IMG/VR virus record: IMGVR_UViG_3300049489_000993
Location: 25,457 to 89,456 of that record
Origin: a virus
Length of the DNA stretch: 64,000 nt
Strand: one strand, 5' to 3'
The notes beneath the pieces were generated by a model, which was given only the letters and a program-made list of their open reading frames with translations, was not told the origin of the DNA and made no database searches. This document shows, piece by piece, positions 51,924-59,667 of this stretch. A program made the position numbers and the translations under genes. Position 1 is the stretch's first letter. Every line of letters starts with the position of its first letter.

Positions 51924-52088
51924 TCACTCCGCGGGCCACAGCTCGGCCAGAATGTCGGAGACGGCGAGGTCGCCGGGAAGGCGCTCGAACGCGAGCTTGC
52001 AGGCTTGGTCGCGCGGGAGGTTGCCTTCGTACTCCATGAGGGCAGCGCGCTCTTGCAGCCAGTCGATGGCGTCGTCGGAAAGGGTCAT
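51924..52088 (-). CDS. Very small hypothetical protein
   Basis: A 54-residue protein (MTLSDDAIDWLQERAAL ... DILAELWPAE), amphipathic and helical. Its ATG overlaps the stop of the upstream gene as ATGA. The codons and acidic/aromatic composition look coding, but function is unknown. Confidence 0.6.
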   Translation of the reverse strand: MTLSDDAIDWLQERAALMEYEGNLPRDQACKLAFERLPGDLAVSDILAELWPAE

Positions 52089-52330
52089 ACTGAGGTCCGG
52101 GGGAGCTGTTCGCGGGCGGTCTCGACGGAGCCTGGGAACAGGACGCGGCCGGCAACGTGCATTTGCCAGTCCTTGAAGGTGAGGAAGCGCCGGATGCCGA
52201 TGGCGGCGTACTTGGGGTCGCAGAAGATGCCCGCGGCGATGTCGTGAGCGGGTGCTGCGGACAGGATGCGATCGTCGTCGGTCAGGACGAAGTGGTCGTC
52301 TTGGGCGCGGTAGGTGAGCGCGAGCGTCAT
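52085..52330 (-). CDS. Hypothetical small protein
   Basis: An 81-residue protein from ATG 52330, with AGGTGA upstream. It is mixed alpha/beta with several aromatic residues (YRAQDDHFVLTDDDRIL, RRFLTFKDWQMHVAG). It is coupled to the next small gene by ATGA. Not recognised. Confidence 0.65.
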   Translation of the reverse strand: MTLALTYRAQDDHFVLTDDDRILSAAPAHDIAAGIFCDPKYAAIGIRRFLTFKDWQMHVAGRVLFPGSVETAREQLPRTSV

Positions 52331-52334
52331 GGGG

Positions 52335-52535
52335 TCACCTGGGGAATAGTTGGTCGGCCTTGTCGACGAGGTCGTCAAGGATATCGATGAGGTCGCCGGG
52401 CTGGGTGTATTGGTCGGCGAGGGCGGCGCGATAGCGGGCGCTGGCGTCGAGGAGGAGGGCTTTGGCGGCGTCGCGTTCGTCGGTGGTGGTGCGGAGGGCG
52501 CCGCGCAGGGCTTGGATCTCGGTGTCGTTGTCCAT
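52335..52535 (-). CDS. Hypothetical small helical protein
   Basis: A 66-residue charged helical protein (MDNDTEIQALRGALRTTTDE ... LDDLVDKADQLFPR). Its ATG shares one base with the kinase stop codon (TGATG), so translation is probably coupled. No function assigned. Confidence 0.65.
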   Translation of the reverse strand: MDNDTEIQALRGALRTTTDERDAAKALLLDASARYRAALADQYTQPGDLIDILDDLVDKADQLFPR

Positions 52536-53200
52536 CAGTAGAGCCCTCCGGGGTCAGGGAGGGCAGTGTCGTGCGCGGGGGCGGTGGGGGCAACCCCGTG
52601 TGATCGCAGGATGCGCTCCACGTCGTCGGCGGAGGTGAAGGCGCTCCACAGGAGCTTCACGACGGGCACGGTTTTGTCGTTCCAGCGGGCGACGTTGTCT
52701 TTGAAGGCGTGCGCGTGCGCTTGGCGGGCCTTCTCGAGGTAGTCCAGGGTGACGGTGCGCTCGGCTTCGCGCCCGCGCTTGTGGATGCGCTCCAGCACCA
52801 TCTCGCTTGGGGCGTCGAGCCAGACGATGAGGTCGGGCGGGTCGAGGGATTCGGTCAGGCGGCGAAAGGTATCGAGGTAGAGCGCGGCCTCGGCGCCTGA
52901 GATGTTGCCCTCGGCGATGTGCAGCGTCGCAAAGGTGAGGTCGCCCAGGAGCGATCGATCAAACAGGTGGACGCGGCTTTGGTCGAGCTGGGCCTGCATG
53001 TGTTGGGCTGCGCGCTGCATGAGCACAAAGAGCTGAAAAGTGCAGGCGTACGTCGCGGGAGCGCGGTAGTAGGCGGCGAGGAGCGGTGACGCGCCGGTGA
53101 CGGGCTCGAGGGCGGCTTGGTAGCCGGGCCGGCGTGCAAGCTCTTTGACGAGGGTGGTCTTCCCAATGGCGAGTACACCGTCGACCGCGATAATGGCCAT
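52535..53200 (-). CDS. Deoxynucleoside kinase-like protein
   Basis: A 221-residue kinase from ATG 53200 with a P-loop VDGVLAIGKTTLV at the N-terminus, a HLFDRSLLGD motif (the DRS of dNK family enzymes) and LIVWLDAPSEMVLERI. Substrates would be deoxynucleosides phosphorylated to dNMPs. This may feed the phage dNTP pool, together with the dATP/dGTP hydrolase-like gene at 59.7 kb. Confidence 0.8.
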   Translation of the reverse strand: MAIIAVDGVLAIGKTTLVKELARRPGYQAALEPVTGASPLLAAYYRAPATYACTFQLFVLMQRAAQHMQAQLDQSRVHLFDRSLLGDLTFATLHIAEGNISGAEAALYLDTFRRLTESLDPPDLIVWLDAPSEMVLERIHKRGREAERTVTLDYLEKARQAHAHAFKDNVARWNDKTVPVVKLLWSAFTSADDVERILRSHGVAPTAPAHDTALPDPGGLY

Positions 53201-53202
53201 GC

Positions 53203-53451
53203 CTAATGGTAACGCGCGTCGTAGTGGTCGTGCATCATGCGCGCTTCTGCGGTACGGCGGCGGGCGTGCTGGCGGGCGTTCACGTCTTCCATCCAAACGC
53301 GAATCGCGCGAAGGCGCTCGGTGTCGGTGGCGAAACGCCCGACGAGGATGGCTTGCTCGCCGTTCCAGGTGAGCGTGCAGCCGTCGATTTGCAACGTCGG
53401 GCTCGCCGGGCTCACGCTGCGGCAAGGCACGATCGAGCCAGGACGCTTCAT
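53203..53451 (-). CDS. Hypothetical small protein
   Basis: An 82-residue protein with a short beta-rich first half (LQIDGCTLTWNGEQAILVGR) and a basic C-terminus rich in Arg and His (VNARQHARRRTAEARMMHDH). Its start overlaps the upstream stop by ATGA. Possible nucleic-acid contact, not proven. Confidence 0.6.
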   Translation of the reverse strand: MKRPGSIVPCRSVSPASPTLQIDGCTLTWNGEQAILVGRFATDTERLRAIRVWMEDVNARQHARRRTAEARMMHDHYDARYH

Positions 53452-53567
53452 AGACGCCGCTCATATGTCTCGTGCATGCGAGCCATCGTCTCAGCAAAGC
53501 GCCAAGCACGCCGCCACGAACAGGGCAGCGTGCAAAACAGATTCAGCGCGATCCACAGCCGCATCAT
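53448..53567 (-). CDS. Tiny protein with hydrophobic N-terminus
   Basis: A 39-residue frame (MMRLWIALNLFCTLPCSW, then Arg/Glu-rich) joined to both neighbours by ATGA overlaps. The N-terminus is like a short membrane segment or signal sequence. It is retained because both overlaps fit the genome's pattern, with modest confidence. Confidence 0.5.
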   Translation of the reverse strand: MMRLWIALNLFCTLPCSWRRAWRFAETMARMHETYERRL

Positions 53568-54199
53568 GACGCCAGCACCCCTTGCACTTGGAGCCATTCA
53601 ATCTGCGCCCGCGTGCCCCCGTCGATGGCCTCCACCAGCATCCCGTCGCACGCAATGAGCTTGGCCCAGGTGAGCGTACCGTGCGGCGTCTCGAAGGCCG
53701 GGTAATGGGGGTGGGCAACGACCGGGCGGCTTTCAATGGCCGGGGGCGAATACGGGCGACGCTTGCGCACACGCTCCACAGGCGCCCGCCCTTCATCGCG
53801 AGCAACCTCCGCCGACGTCGAAATACGCTTGGCGTCCGAGAGGAACCCGAACGCTTGGGGGCCAGGGATGGGTTCGTCGGAGAACACCGCCCGCTGGCGT
53901 TCGAGGTCGCGGCGGCGTTGTTCGTCGACTGGCAAGCCGGAGTAGCGGTCACGCATGGGCGGCGGGGTGCCTGCGGACGGCGCGCGCAACGGCGAGCCGT
54001 CGAACACGACGGCGTCTTCACGGCACACCACAATCCCGCCGTGCAGTACCAGACTGCCTGCCACATCGGCGCGCTCGACGACGCCAAGCTTCCAAGGCTG
54101 CCCATGGGCGCCCACGGTTTTATTGCCGGCGACGATGTCCGCAAAAATCGCGCGATACGCGACGAGGACGCCTGGAGCGAACGGGCCATTCAGCGGCAT
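53564..54199 (-). CDS. Hypothetical protein
   Basis: A 211-residue protein beginning MPLNGPFAPGVLVAYRAIFA. It contains beta segments and a middle of charged, Arg-rich sequence (DEQRRRDLERQRAVFSDEP), ending QIEWLQVQGVLAS. The start has GGAGGAG nearby. No family recognised. Confidence 0.65.
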   Translation of the reverse strand: MPLNGPFAPGVLVAYRAIFADIVAGNKTVGAHGQPWKLGVVERADVAGSLVLHGGIVVCREDAVVFDGSPLRAPSAGTPPPMRDRYSGLPVDEQRRRDLERQRAVFSDEPIPGPQAFGFLSDAKRISTSAEVARDEGRAPVERVRKRRPYSPPAIESRPVVAHPHYPAFETPHGTLTWAKLIACDGMLVEAIDGGTRAQIEWLQVQGVLAS

Positions 54200-54226
54200 C
54201 GGTCTTTCTCCTCCCTTACGGGGCTC

Positions 54227-54259
54227 GCCAGCGCGAGCACACTCACCACACGCGCTGGC
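54227..54259. repeat. Perfect 9-bp stem hairpin in gene gap
   Basis: GCCAGCGCG and CGCGCTGGC are separated by 15 bases in the 79-base gap between two genes. No T-run follows on the minus strand. It may be an mRNA stabilising hairpin or a regulator site. Confidence 0.45.
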
Positions 54260-54278
54260 AGGTGACGCCGTCGACGGG

Positions 54279-54710
54279 TTACGTCGGCACGCGGGGGGTT
54301 GGTTTGCCGCGTTGCTGCATTAGCAGCACGGCGAGCTTGCGGCGGGCTCGGAGGCCCTTGATCGTTTCGTTGTAGGGGGCTTGCGCTTCGCGGGCTTGGG
54401 CCTTGAGGTCGCGCAGGGTGGCGTCTTTCTCTTTGGCCTGCTCGGTTTCTTCTTCGTGCTCGGAGAGCGTGACGATGTGCTCGCGCAGCTCTTGGTAGTC
54501 CATGTCTTGGATGGCCGAGACGGCTTCCTGCCCGATTTGCTTCTCGAGCTTGGCTTGCACGACAGGATCTACCTCGACGTCTGCCTGCGGTTTTGCCCTT
54601 GGTTGTTTGGAAGCCGCGGCGGCGAGCTGGGCGAAGAGGCCGATGTCGACGGGGCTCGTCGTCTTGCCGCTTGGGCTTGTGAGGGTGACGGTGGTTTTGG
54701 TTTTCGCCAT
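54279..54710 (-). CDS. Coiled-coil hypothetical protein
   Basis: A 143-residue protein from ATG 54710. A Thr/Lys-rich start (MAKTKTTVTLTSPSGKT) is followed by a long charged coiled coil (YQELREHIVTLSEHEEETEQ and DATLRDLKAQAREAQAPYNE). It lies just downstream of the 158-base gap with the 42-bp dyad, which might regulate it. Function unknown. Confidence 0.65.
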   Translation of the reverse strand: MAKTKTTVTLTSPSGKTTSPVDIGLFAQLAAAASKQPRAKPQADVEVDPVVQAKLEKQIGQEAVSAIQDMDYQELREHIVTLSEHEEETEQAKEKDATLRDLKAQAREAQAPYNETIKGLRARRKLAVLLMQQRGKPTPRVPT

Positions 54711-54795
54711 GGGGAGCACGGTAGCACCGGGTGGGTGGTTGAAAAGGGGTGGGAGTGAGGGGTGTTGCACGCGAATCCTTGTGGGTGGGCCCGCC

Positions 54796-54837
54796 TACGC
54801 TTGTCTCTGTCTTGCATGCAAGAGCAGAGCAAGCGTA
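54796..54837. promoter_or_regulatory. 42-bp dyad symmetry in the gap upstream of 54279-54710 gene
   Basis: TACGCTTG and CAAGCGTA form 8-bp perfect outer arms around a perfect 12-bp core CTTGCATGCAAG; the intervening arms share CTCTG/CAGAG with single-base bulges. The gap runs from 54711 to 54868. On the minus strand it lies upstream of the 54710 start and downstream of the 54869 stop. It could be an operator, an mRNA hairpin or an origin-type site. No clear promoter boxes were found. Confidence 0.6.
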
Positions 54838-54868
54838 CCGGCCGTCTTTTGGAGCGTCAATGGGGCTT

Positions 54869-55273
54869 TCAGGCCGTCGGGACTTCGATCGTGATGCGCT
54901 TGGCCATGAACGAGACCACCATTTGGTCTCCCTTGCTGGCCCCCACGACGGTGACAGGGATACGCAGGAAGGGTCCGCCCGGAGCGACCTCCTGTACGGT
55001 GTACGTCCGGCGCTCGCCGAGCTGCACAGCGGCGCGCCCCTTTCCGTTACTGCGCGGCGCCACCTCGTCGACGTAGAGGGTGAAGTGCGCTGTGTCTTCG
55101 CCGAGGGCGTTGAGGAGAGCTTGAGCCTTGCGCAGCGTGCGAGGAGCGGCGTGGAGCTTGGTGAGCCCAGCCGTATCGCGGTCGGCGCTCAAGTACGCGA
55201 GCACGACATCTTGCGCGGTGACGCGATGGGGGTGTTCTTTGGAAGCCTTGGATTTGGTCTTTCTCGTCGCCAT
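54869..55273 (-). CDS. Hypothetical protein, basic N-terminus
   Basis: A 134-residue protein from ATG 55273 with a Lys-rich N-terminus (MATRKTKSKASKEHPHRVTA), then a helix and a beta-rich domain (ERRTYTVQEVAPGGPFLRIP). The opening resembles DNA-binding tails of small phage proteins, but no family is clear. The 42-bp dyad lies just downstream of its stop. Confidence 0.6.
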   Translation of the reverse strand: MATRKTKSKASKEHPHRVTAQDVVLAYLSADRDTAGLTKLHAAPRTLRKAQALLNALGEDTAHFTLYVDEVAPRSNGKGRAAVQLGERRTYTVQEVAPGGPFLRIPVTVVGASKGDQMVVSFMAKRITIEVPTA

Positions 55274-55293
55274 TGTGCCTTTCAGGGGTGGGG

Positions 55294-55554
55294 TCAGCCG
55301 CAAAAGGAGCGGCGGCACCACGGGCAGCCGGTGAGCATTTCGTGGCGTGCGTGCTCGAGAGTCCAGGTGGGGTGGGTGAAGGCTTGTCGGTGGCAGGAGT
55401 AGCAAAGACCGGCCGGGCACCAGTTGGGCGATTTGTGCTCTATGGCAAGTTGGCCTTGGGCGGCCCGGCAGTCGAGGATGTGTTGGGGGTTGGTTGTCGA
55501 GGTGGGTGCAGGGTTGACGGTGTTGGGGTTGGTTAGGGTTGGTCGCGCGGTCAT
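55294..55554 (-). CDS. Cys-rich small protein
   Basis: An 86-residue protein with Pro/Asn-rich N-terminus and several Cys pairs (WCPAGLCYSCHRQA, GCPWCRRSFCG), probably a zinc-binding small protein. It overlaps the next gene by ATGA. Function unknown. Confidence 0.65.
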   Translation of the reverse strand: MTARPTLTNPNTVNPAPTSTTNPQHILDCRAAQGQLAIEHKSPNWCPAGLCYSCHRQAFTHPTWTLEHARHEMLTGCPWCRRSFCG

Positions 55555-55742
55555 GGTTGTTGTTGGGTGTCGTCTGGGGTGCTGGGTTTGGGTGTCAGGC
55601 GTTCCCTCTCTGCTAACGCGTGGATTTGAGCACCGAACTCTGTGGACGCTTCGATTTCGTCTTGCAGGCGGCGCAGGGTGTTGGATCTTTCAGTTGGATC
55701 GTTTTCGGTGGGTGTGGCGCGGGGTGGGTCGGCGTGCCTCAC
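55551..55742 (-). CDS. Hypothetical small protein
   Basis: A 63-residue charged protein (MRHADPPRATPTENDPTERS, then LRRLQDEIEASTEFGAQIHA) with a Gln/Pro-rich end. Overlaps both neighbours by ATGA. No function assigned. Confidence 0.6.
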   Translation of the reverse strand: MRHADPPRATPTENDPTERSNTLRRLQDEIEASTEFGAQIHALAERERLTPKPSTPDDTQQQP

Positions 55743-56116
55743 GGCTGGCCACGCGCCTTCTCGATCGCGATCCGCAGCATCATTTGCGTTGTGGACGGCA
55801 GGGGTCGGGCTGCGTCAGCGAACTCCAACGTCTCGAGCGCGTACACACAGGCGGCCAAGAGGTCTGGGGCGGCGGCGATGAGGCACGCGTCAGCGTGCTT
55901 CAATCCTTCGTTGCGGTCGGCCTTGACGAGGTCACCGGGGATGTCCTCGGCCTTGTGCATGATGCCCTCGACGTTGAAGCGCACGGTCGCGTCTTGCATC
56001 CCGTGCCGGACAGCGTCGAGCACAGTCACGCCTGCCCAATGGCGGGAACACAAGCGGGCGCCGTGGTAGCGCATGTCCGAGACCCACAGCCACGGGCCGG
56101 GCGTGTGGTCGCTCAT
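55739..56116 (-). CDS. Hypothetical protein
   Basis: A 125-residue protein from ATG 56116 (MSDHTPGPWLWVSDMRYHGA), continuing ACLIAAAPDLLAACVYALET. The TPGPW start and the LIAAAPDLL phrase occur in many small conserved phage proteins of unknown role, which I recall from annotation, not proven here. Coupled to both neighbours by ATGA. Confidence 0.7.
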   Translation of the reverse strand: MSDHTPGPWLWVSDMRYHGARLCSRHWAGVTVLDAVRHGMQDATVRFNVEGIMHKAEDIPGDLVKADRNEGLKHADACLIAAAPDLLAACVYALETLEFADAARPLPSTTQMMLRIAIEKARGQP

Positions 56117-56628
56117 AGATCCCACCCGTGCGCGCCCTCATGGTCAAGGGGCAGGATGCACGCCTGCTTGCCGGGCTTGTCGATGGCGCCGCACATGCCG
56201 ACGGCACGACATGCGGCCGTGGCGTGGTGCTCGGGCTCCGCGCTCGGCGGCGTTGGCTTCGGCTCCATCGCCGGGCGGTTGTAGCCGAGCACGTCCTGCA
56301 ACGCCTGCTCGGCCGTGGTGCCTGCGTCGGTCTCGCGCGCATCGTTGCTCAAGTCATCATCCGCGTAGAACTCGAGAGCCTCGCGCATCGTCACGAGCTG
56401 GCGGACGAGGAGCGCGTTGAGGCTCTTGGCTTCGGCCAGCTTGCGGCGGGCGGCGCGCGCATCTTCCAAGTAGCGATTGTTGGCTTGCAGCAAGTCATCC
56501 ACGCGGGCGCGCAACTGTAGGACCTCGGTTGGCCCGTCGGATGTAGTGAGTCCGGCTGCGGTGAACTGTTCTCGCAACTCGCGAGGGACGTCGAAACAAA
56601 CCACGTCAGGTTTGGGCGGACTCGTCAT
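56113..56628 (-). CDS. Hypothetical protein, helical
   Basis: A 171-residue protein from ATG 56628 (MTSPPKPDVVCFDVPRELRE) with a central coiled coil (VLQLRARVDDLLQANNRYLE) and an acidic linker. The C-terminus has GMCGAIDKPGKQACILPLDH with HGW, a possible small zinc motif. The frame is open for 138 codons further up but these read as shadow. Unknown function. Confidence 0.65.
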   Translation of the reverse strand: MTSPPKPDVVCFDVPRELREQFTAAGLTTSDGPTEVLQLRARVDDLLQANNRYLEDARAARRKLAEAKSLNALLVRQLVTMREALEFYADDDLSNDARETDAGTTAEQALQDVLGYNRPAMEPKPTPPSAEPEHHATAACRAVGMCGAIDKPGKQACILPLDHEGAHGWDL

Positions 56629-56807
56629 TTGGAAGGCCCCGCAGAACCGCCCACGTTGGACGCAGTCGGGCTTTGAAAGGTCAGAGTGTACGCGGAGAGG
56701 GTGCAGGGCTCCCCACGCCCTATACGGGCTGCCAGGGCGTCTTGACGGCCCTTTTCGCCAGCCCGGAGGGCTTTGAGAGCCATGGGGAGCCGGTCGTCGG
56801 CGTTCAT
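56625..56807 (-). CDS. Hypothetical small protein
   Basis: A 60-residue protein (MNADDRLPMALKALRAGEKG, then Gly/Ser-rich end) linked to both neighbours by ATGA overlaps. A short helix with basic charge is all that can be seen. No function assigned. Confidence 0.55.
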   Translation of the reverse strand: MNADDRLPMALKALRAGEKGRQDALAARIGRGEPCTLSAYTLTFQSPTASNVGGSAGPSK

Positions 56808-57379
56808 CGTTGTCCTTTCGGGTGTGGCGTAGGGGCAACGGCGATCGTCGCTGCCCGCCGGATCTCGATGAGCGCCTGTTCCATGCTGTGCCCGTCGAGC
56901 TTGGCCTGTCCGGCGATGGCGGTGTCCGAGATGGCGGCGAGCACGCGTCGCAATCGGTCGAGGGTACAAGCGGCGCGGAAGGCGAGGGAGACGACGTTGC
57001 CGTCGTTCGTGCATCCGTCGGGGAGGTCGAGGGGGCCAGCATCGCAGAGGAATCGCTCGGTCTCGATCAACCGAATGTGGCACCCCTTGAGACGCCCATG
57101 AAGCGCCCCGGCGTACTGCTCAAGATTGTTCCACGCGGTGCCCGCTTCGAGGCCGAGCCGTTCGGCCATGCGCTTGCGCGTCTCGTTGAACATGGCGCGC
57201 ACGCCAGCGACTTCCGCCACAAGCTCGGCATGCTCGCCCCCATGCTTGGCCTCGCCCAGCACAACCCACTCGCGCAGCTCACCGAGCGAAACGCCTGGTA
57301 AAACCTCATGGGTATCCGCCGCGACGGGATGGAGCCGCACCTGCTCCTTGGCCCATGCAAACAGATTTGGCGTGCTCAT
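56804..57379 (-). CDS. Hypothetical helical protein
   Basis: A 191-residue protein from ATG 57379 (MSTPNLFAWAKEQVRLHPVA). It is almost wholly helical, with LGELREWVVLGEAKHGGEHA and AACTLDRLRRVLAAISDTA. It could be a regulator or structural coiled-coil protein. Not recognised. Confidence 0.65.
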   Translation of the reverse strand: MSTPNLFAWAKEQVRLHPVAADTHEVLPGVSLGELREWVVLGEAKHGGEHAELVAEVAGVRAMFNETRKRMAERLGLEAGTAWNNLEQYAGALHGRLKGCHIRLIETERFLCDAGPLDLPDGCTNDGNVVSLAFRAACTLDRLRRVLAAISDTAIAGQAKLDGHSMEQALIEIRRAATIAVAPTPHPKGQR

Positions 57380-57387
57380 GCCTTGGT

Positions 57388-57576
57388 CTAACGCGGCTCT
57401 TTCGGCATCGCTTCTCGGAGCTTCTCGAGGCGGCCCCGCGTACGCGCAGCCGCCGATCGGCGATCGGGTCGCTCGCTCCAACTCGCCGGTGGCGACTGGG
57501 CCGCGACGTCGAGCGCATCGAGGAGCACTTCCAGCTCGAACAGCGTCAACGCGAGCTTGACGGTGTTGGCGCTCAT
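57388..57576 (-). CDS. Hypothetical small protein
   Basis: A 62-residue protein (MSANTVKLALTLFELEVLLD, then Ser/Arg-rich and helical). The ATG overlaps the upstream stop by ATGA. Function unknown. Confidence 0.6.
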   Translation of the reverse strand: MSANTVKLALTLFELEVLLDALDVAAQSPPASWSERPDRRSAAARTRGRLEKLREAMPKEPR

Positions 57577-57818
57577 GCCTCGACGTGAGCCGAGCGGTTG
57601 CCGAACTCGGCGAGGAGCGGGGTCAGGGCGCCTTGCAGATTTTCGACGGCGGTGCCGTTCACATCGCGGCGGACGAGAGTGAACACCTCGCGACCTTTGC
57701 CGGGCCACCAAGAGAGGCGGATGCGTCCGCCGTTGCGGGCGGCGGCGGTCGCGAGCACGACCTCCGCGGCTTCCATGCTGCGTTGGATGTCGACGAGGTT
57801 GAAGATTGGCTTAGGCAT
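57573..57818 (-). CDS. Hypothetical small protein
   Basis: An 81-residue protein from ATG 57818 (MPKPIFNLVDIQRSMEAAEV), with a beta section containing IRLSWWPGKGREVFTLV. Overlaps its upstream neighbour by eight bases and its downstream neighbour by ATGA. No family known to me. Confidence 0.6.
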   Translation of the reverse strand: MPKPIFNLVDIQRSMEAAEVVLATAAARNGGRIRLSWWPGKGREVFTLVRRDVNGTAVENLQGALTPLLAEFGNRSAHVEA

Positions 57819-58386
57819 CGTGTTGGATCTCGGTGGGTGGTTTTCGTCGAGAGACTTCGCGGTAGAGGATCGTGCCGAAAGGGTTTTCGCCGTGCGCCTC
57901 GAAGGCGCGCACGGTGCCGTCTGGTAGGGACCGGACGATAGACGGTGGGAGCGGGGTGGGCCATTCCAGGGTGCGGGATTCACAGTCGCAGGCGGTCACG
58001 AATCGGATTGCGGCGGTGCGGAGGCGCTTGGCGGGCAGCGGTGCGAGCGTTGGGGTGTGGTCGCGGACGGGGGTGAAGGTGGCGCTCAAGCGGTACGCCG
58101 CCGACGCGGGGTCTTGCTGCCAATGCAGGAGGGTGACGGGCGCTTCCATCTCGACGAGGAGCGGCGAGATCTGCTCGAAGCAGACGCGGCCGATGGTTTG
58201 AGCGAGGTCGCATGCGGCCATGCTGTGAATCTGCACCCAAGTGTTGCGGAACACTTCGGAGTCGCAGTAGCGCAAGCGGCCGGGCTCGAACGGAACGACG
58301 GCCGAGACCGTCCAGGGGGAGGGGTGCCGCCATGCTTTGGGGCTTTGGCGTTTCACAGCTTTCGGAGCGGGTGCTTGGGATTGCAT
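57811..58386 (-). CDS. Hypothetical protein
   Basis: A 191-residue protein from ATG 58386 (MQSQAPAPKAVKRQSPKAWR), basic at the N-terminus and beta-rich later (VTLLHWQQDPASAAYRLSAT). It overlaps the upstream gene by 34 bases and the downstream gene by eight. Not recognised. Confidence 0.6.
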   Translation of the reverse strand: MQSQAPAPKAVKRQSPKAWRHPSPWTVSAVVPFEPGRLRYCDSEVFRNTWVQIHSMAACDLAQTIGRVCFEQISPLLVEMEAPVTLLHWQQDPASAAYRLSATFTPVRDHTPTLAPLPAKRLRTAAIRFVTACDCESRTLEWPTPLPPSIVRSLPDGTVRAFEAHGENPFGTILYREVSRRKPPTEIQHDA

Positions 58387-58817
58387 GACTGCGCCAGAGG
58401 GAGGAGGGCGATTTCGGTGAGCTTGATCTGCTCTATCACTTCGATTTGATCGATGCGCGAGGTTTTCAGGATGCGCCCACCGCAGCCGGCGCCGAGCTTT
58501 GGGAGGAGGGCTTCCAGCTCGGCGGGGGTCAGGATGGCGGGGGCCAGCTCGGCGTGAATGTGCAGGGTTTTGTCTTGGATCGTTTGGGTGCCGGGCACGG
58601 TCTTCCCGAGGATCATGGAGGTGAACTCCCAAGTCACAGGCACCTCGTGGCGATCGAGCCATTCGCCGATCGTGTCGAGGCAACATGAGCTGAACGCGCT
58701 CTGCATCCGCGGGTCCACGATGCTCGAAGCCACAGGCATGTCGACGCGCATCGTCGCCCCTTGCCACGGGTTCATCCGAGCGGCCATGAACGCGATGGGG
58801 TCAGCATGCTCAACCAT
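58353..58817 (-). CDS. Hypothetical protein
   Basis: A 154-residue protein. An RMNPWQGATMRVDMPVASSI-like opening is followed by SMILGKTVPGTQTIQDKTLH and LTPAELEALLPKLGAGCGG. Beta-rich with a helical end. It overlaps the methyltransferase stop by eight bases. Function unknown. Confidence 0.65.
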   Translation of the reverse strand: MVEHADPIAFMAARMNPWQGATMRVDMPVASSIVDPRMQSAFSSCCLDTIGEWLDRHEVPVTWEFTSMILGKTVPGTQTIQDKTLHIHAELAPAILTPAELEALLPKLGAGCGGRILKTSRIDQIEVIEQIKLTEIALLPLAQSCNPKHPLRKL

Positions 58818-59667
58818 TCTTGGATTCTACCGCGCGGGTGGGATCTGCGGCGGGCCGCCATTCCCCGTCGATGGGCTCCAGCCATTCCCGCTTGAACACG
58901 TTGCACATCCAATCGCGGAAGCCCGCGAGGTCAATGTCATTGACGATCGGCTGGCACCCGGCGCGGAGGATCCCCTCAGCGTGCGTACCCACGCCCACAA
59001 AGGGGTCCAAGATTCGACCGCCAGGCGCGGCCATCGCGCGCGTGAGGATCGTGGCAACCTCCACAGGTTTCGCTGTCGCACCTCGTAGCGTTGCACCCTT
59101 GGGTTTTCGAGGCGGGCGAGGCGAGAGGAACACGTTGAGGAATCGCTCGCGCAGTTGGCTTTTTCCCTTCTCGAGGATGAGGATTGTCTCGTGACAAGCG
59201 ACGCCGTGGTAGCCCATGCCGCCCTGGAGCTTCACCGGGCCGTCGCCCGTTCGATCCACCGCGGTCTTTACCCACAGGGCAGGCGTCCACCAACCCCACC
59301 CAATCGAGTCGCGCGGGGCCTCCGACGTCGGCCGGTTCACGAGATTCAAAAGGGCGGGCGCGACGCCAAGCTCATGCGCGAGCAAGAGCGCGCTCGAGGA
59401 ATCGACGTAGACGAACGCGTATGCGTTTTTGTCGAGAGCCTTGTAGATGCCCTCGAGCGCCCGGCACAACTTTGTCGTCGACAAGGTGCCGAACCACGGG
59501 TTGTCACTCTTGGTGCTGGCCGTCAGGCGCGTCGTCGTGCCTCGCGCCCGATGACGCTCGAGGGTGTCGTACGGCAGATCGGTCAAGCACCCTTGGAGCT
59601 TCGCACCCTCGAGCCCAGCGAGGAACGCGAAGCAATCTCCTTCCGATGCGAGGATGGGCAGCGTCAT
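58810..59667 (-). CDS. DNA methyltransferase, beta class
   Basis: A 285-residue amino-methyltransferase. Motif IV reads TDLPYDT near residue 29 (DPPY-type with Leu), and motif I DPFVGVGTHAEGIL near the C-terminal third, so the order IV then I gives the beta class. A GYHGVACHETILILEK section lies between. It would methylate adenine (N6) or cytosine (N4) in DNA; the site is unknown. No restriction partner is visible, so it probably protects phage DNA from the host. Confidence 0.85.
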   Translation of the reverse strand: MTLPILASEGDCFAFLAGLEGAKLQGCLTDLPYDTLERHRARGTTTRLTASTKSDNPWFGTLSTTKLCRALEGIYKALDKNAYAFVYVDSSSALLLAHELGVAPALLNLVNRPTSEAPRDSIGWGWWTPALWVKTAVDRTGDGPVKLQGGMGYHGVACHETILILEKGKSQLRERFLNVFLSPRPPRKPKGATLRGATAKPVEVATILTRAMAAPGGRILDPFVGVGTHAEGILRAGCQPIVNDIDLAGFRDWMCNVFKREWLEPIDGEWRPAADPTRAVESKNG

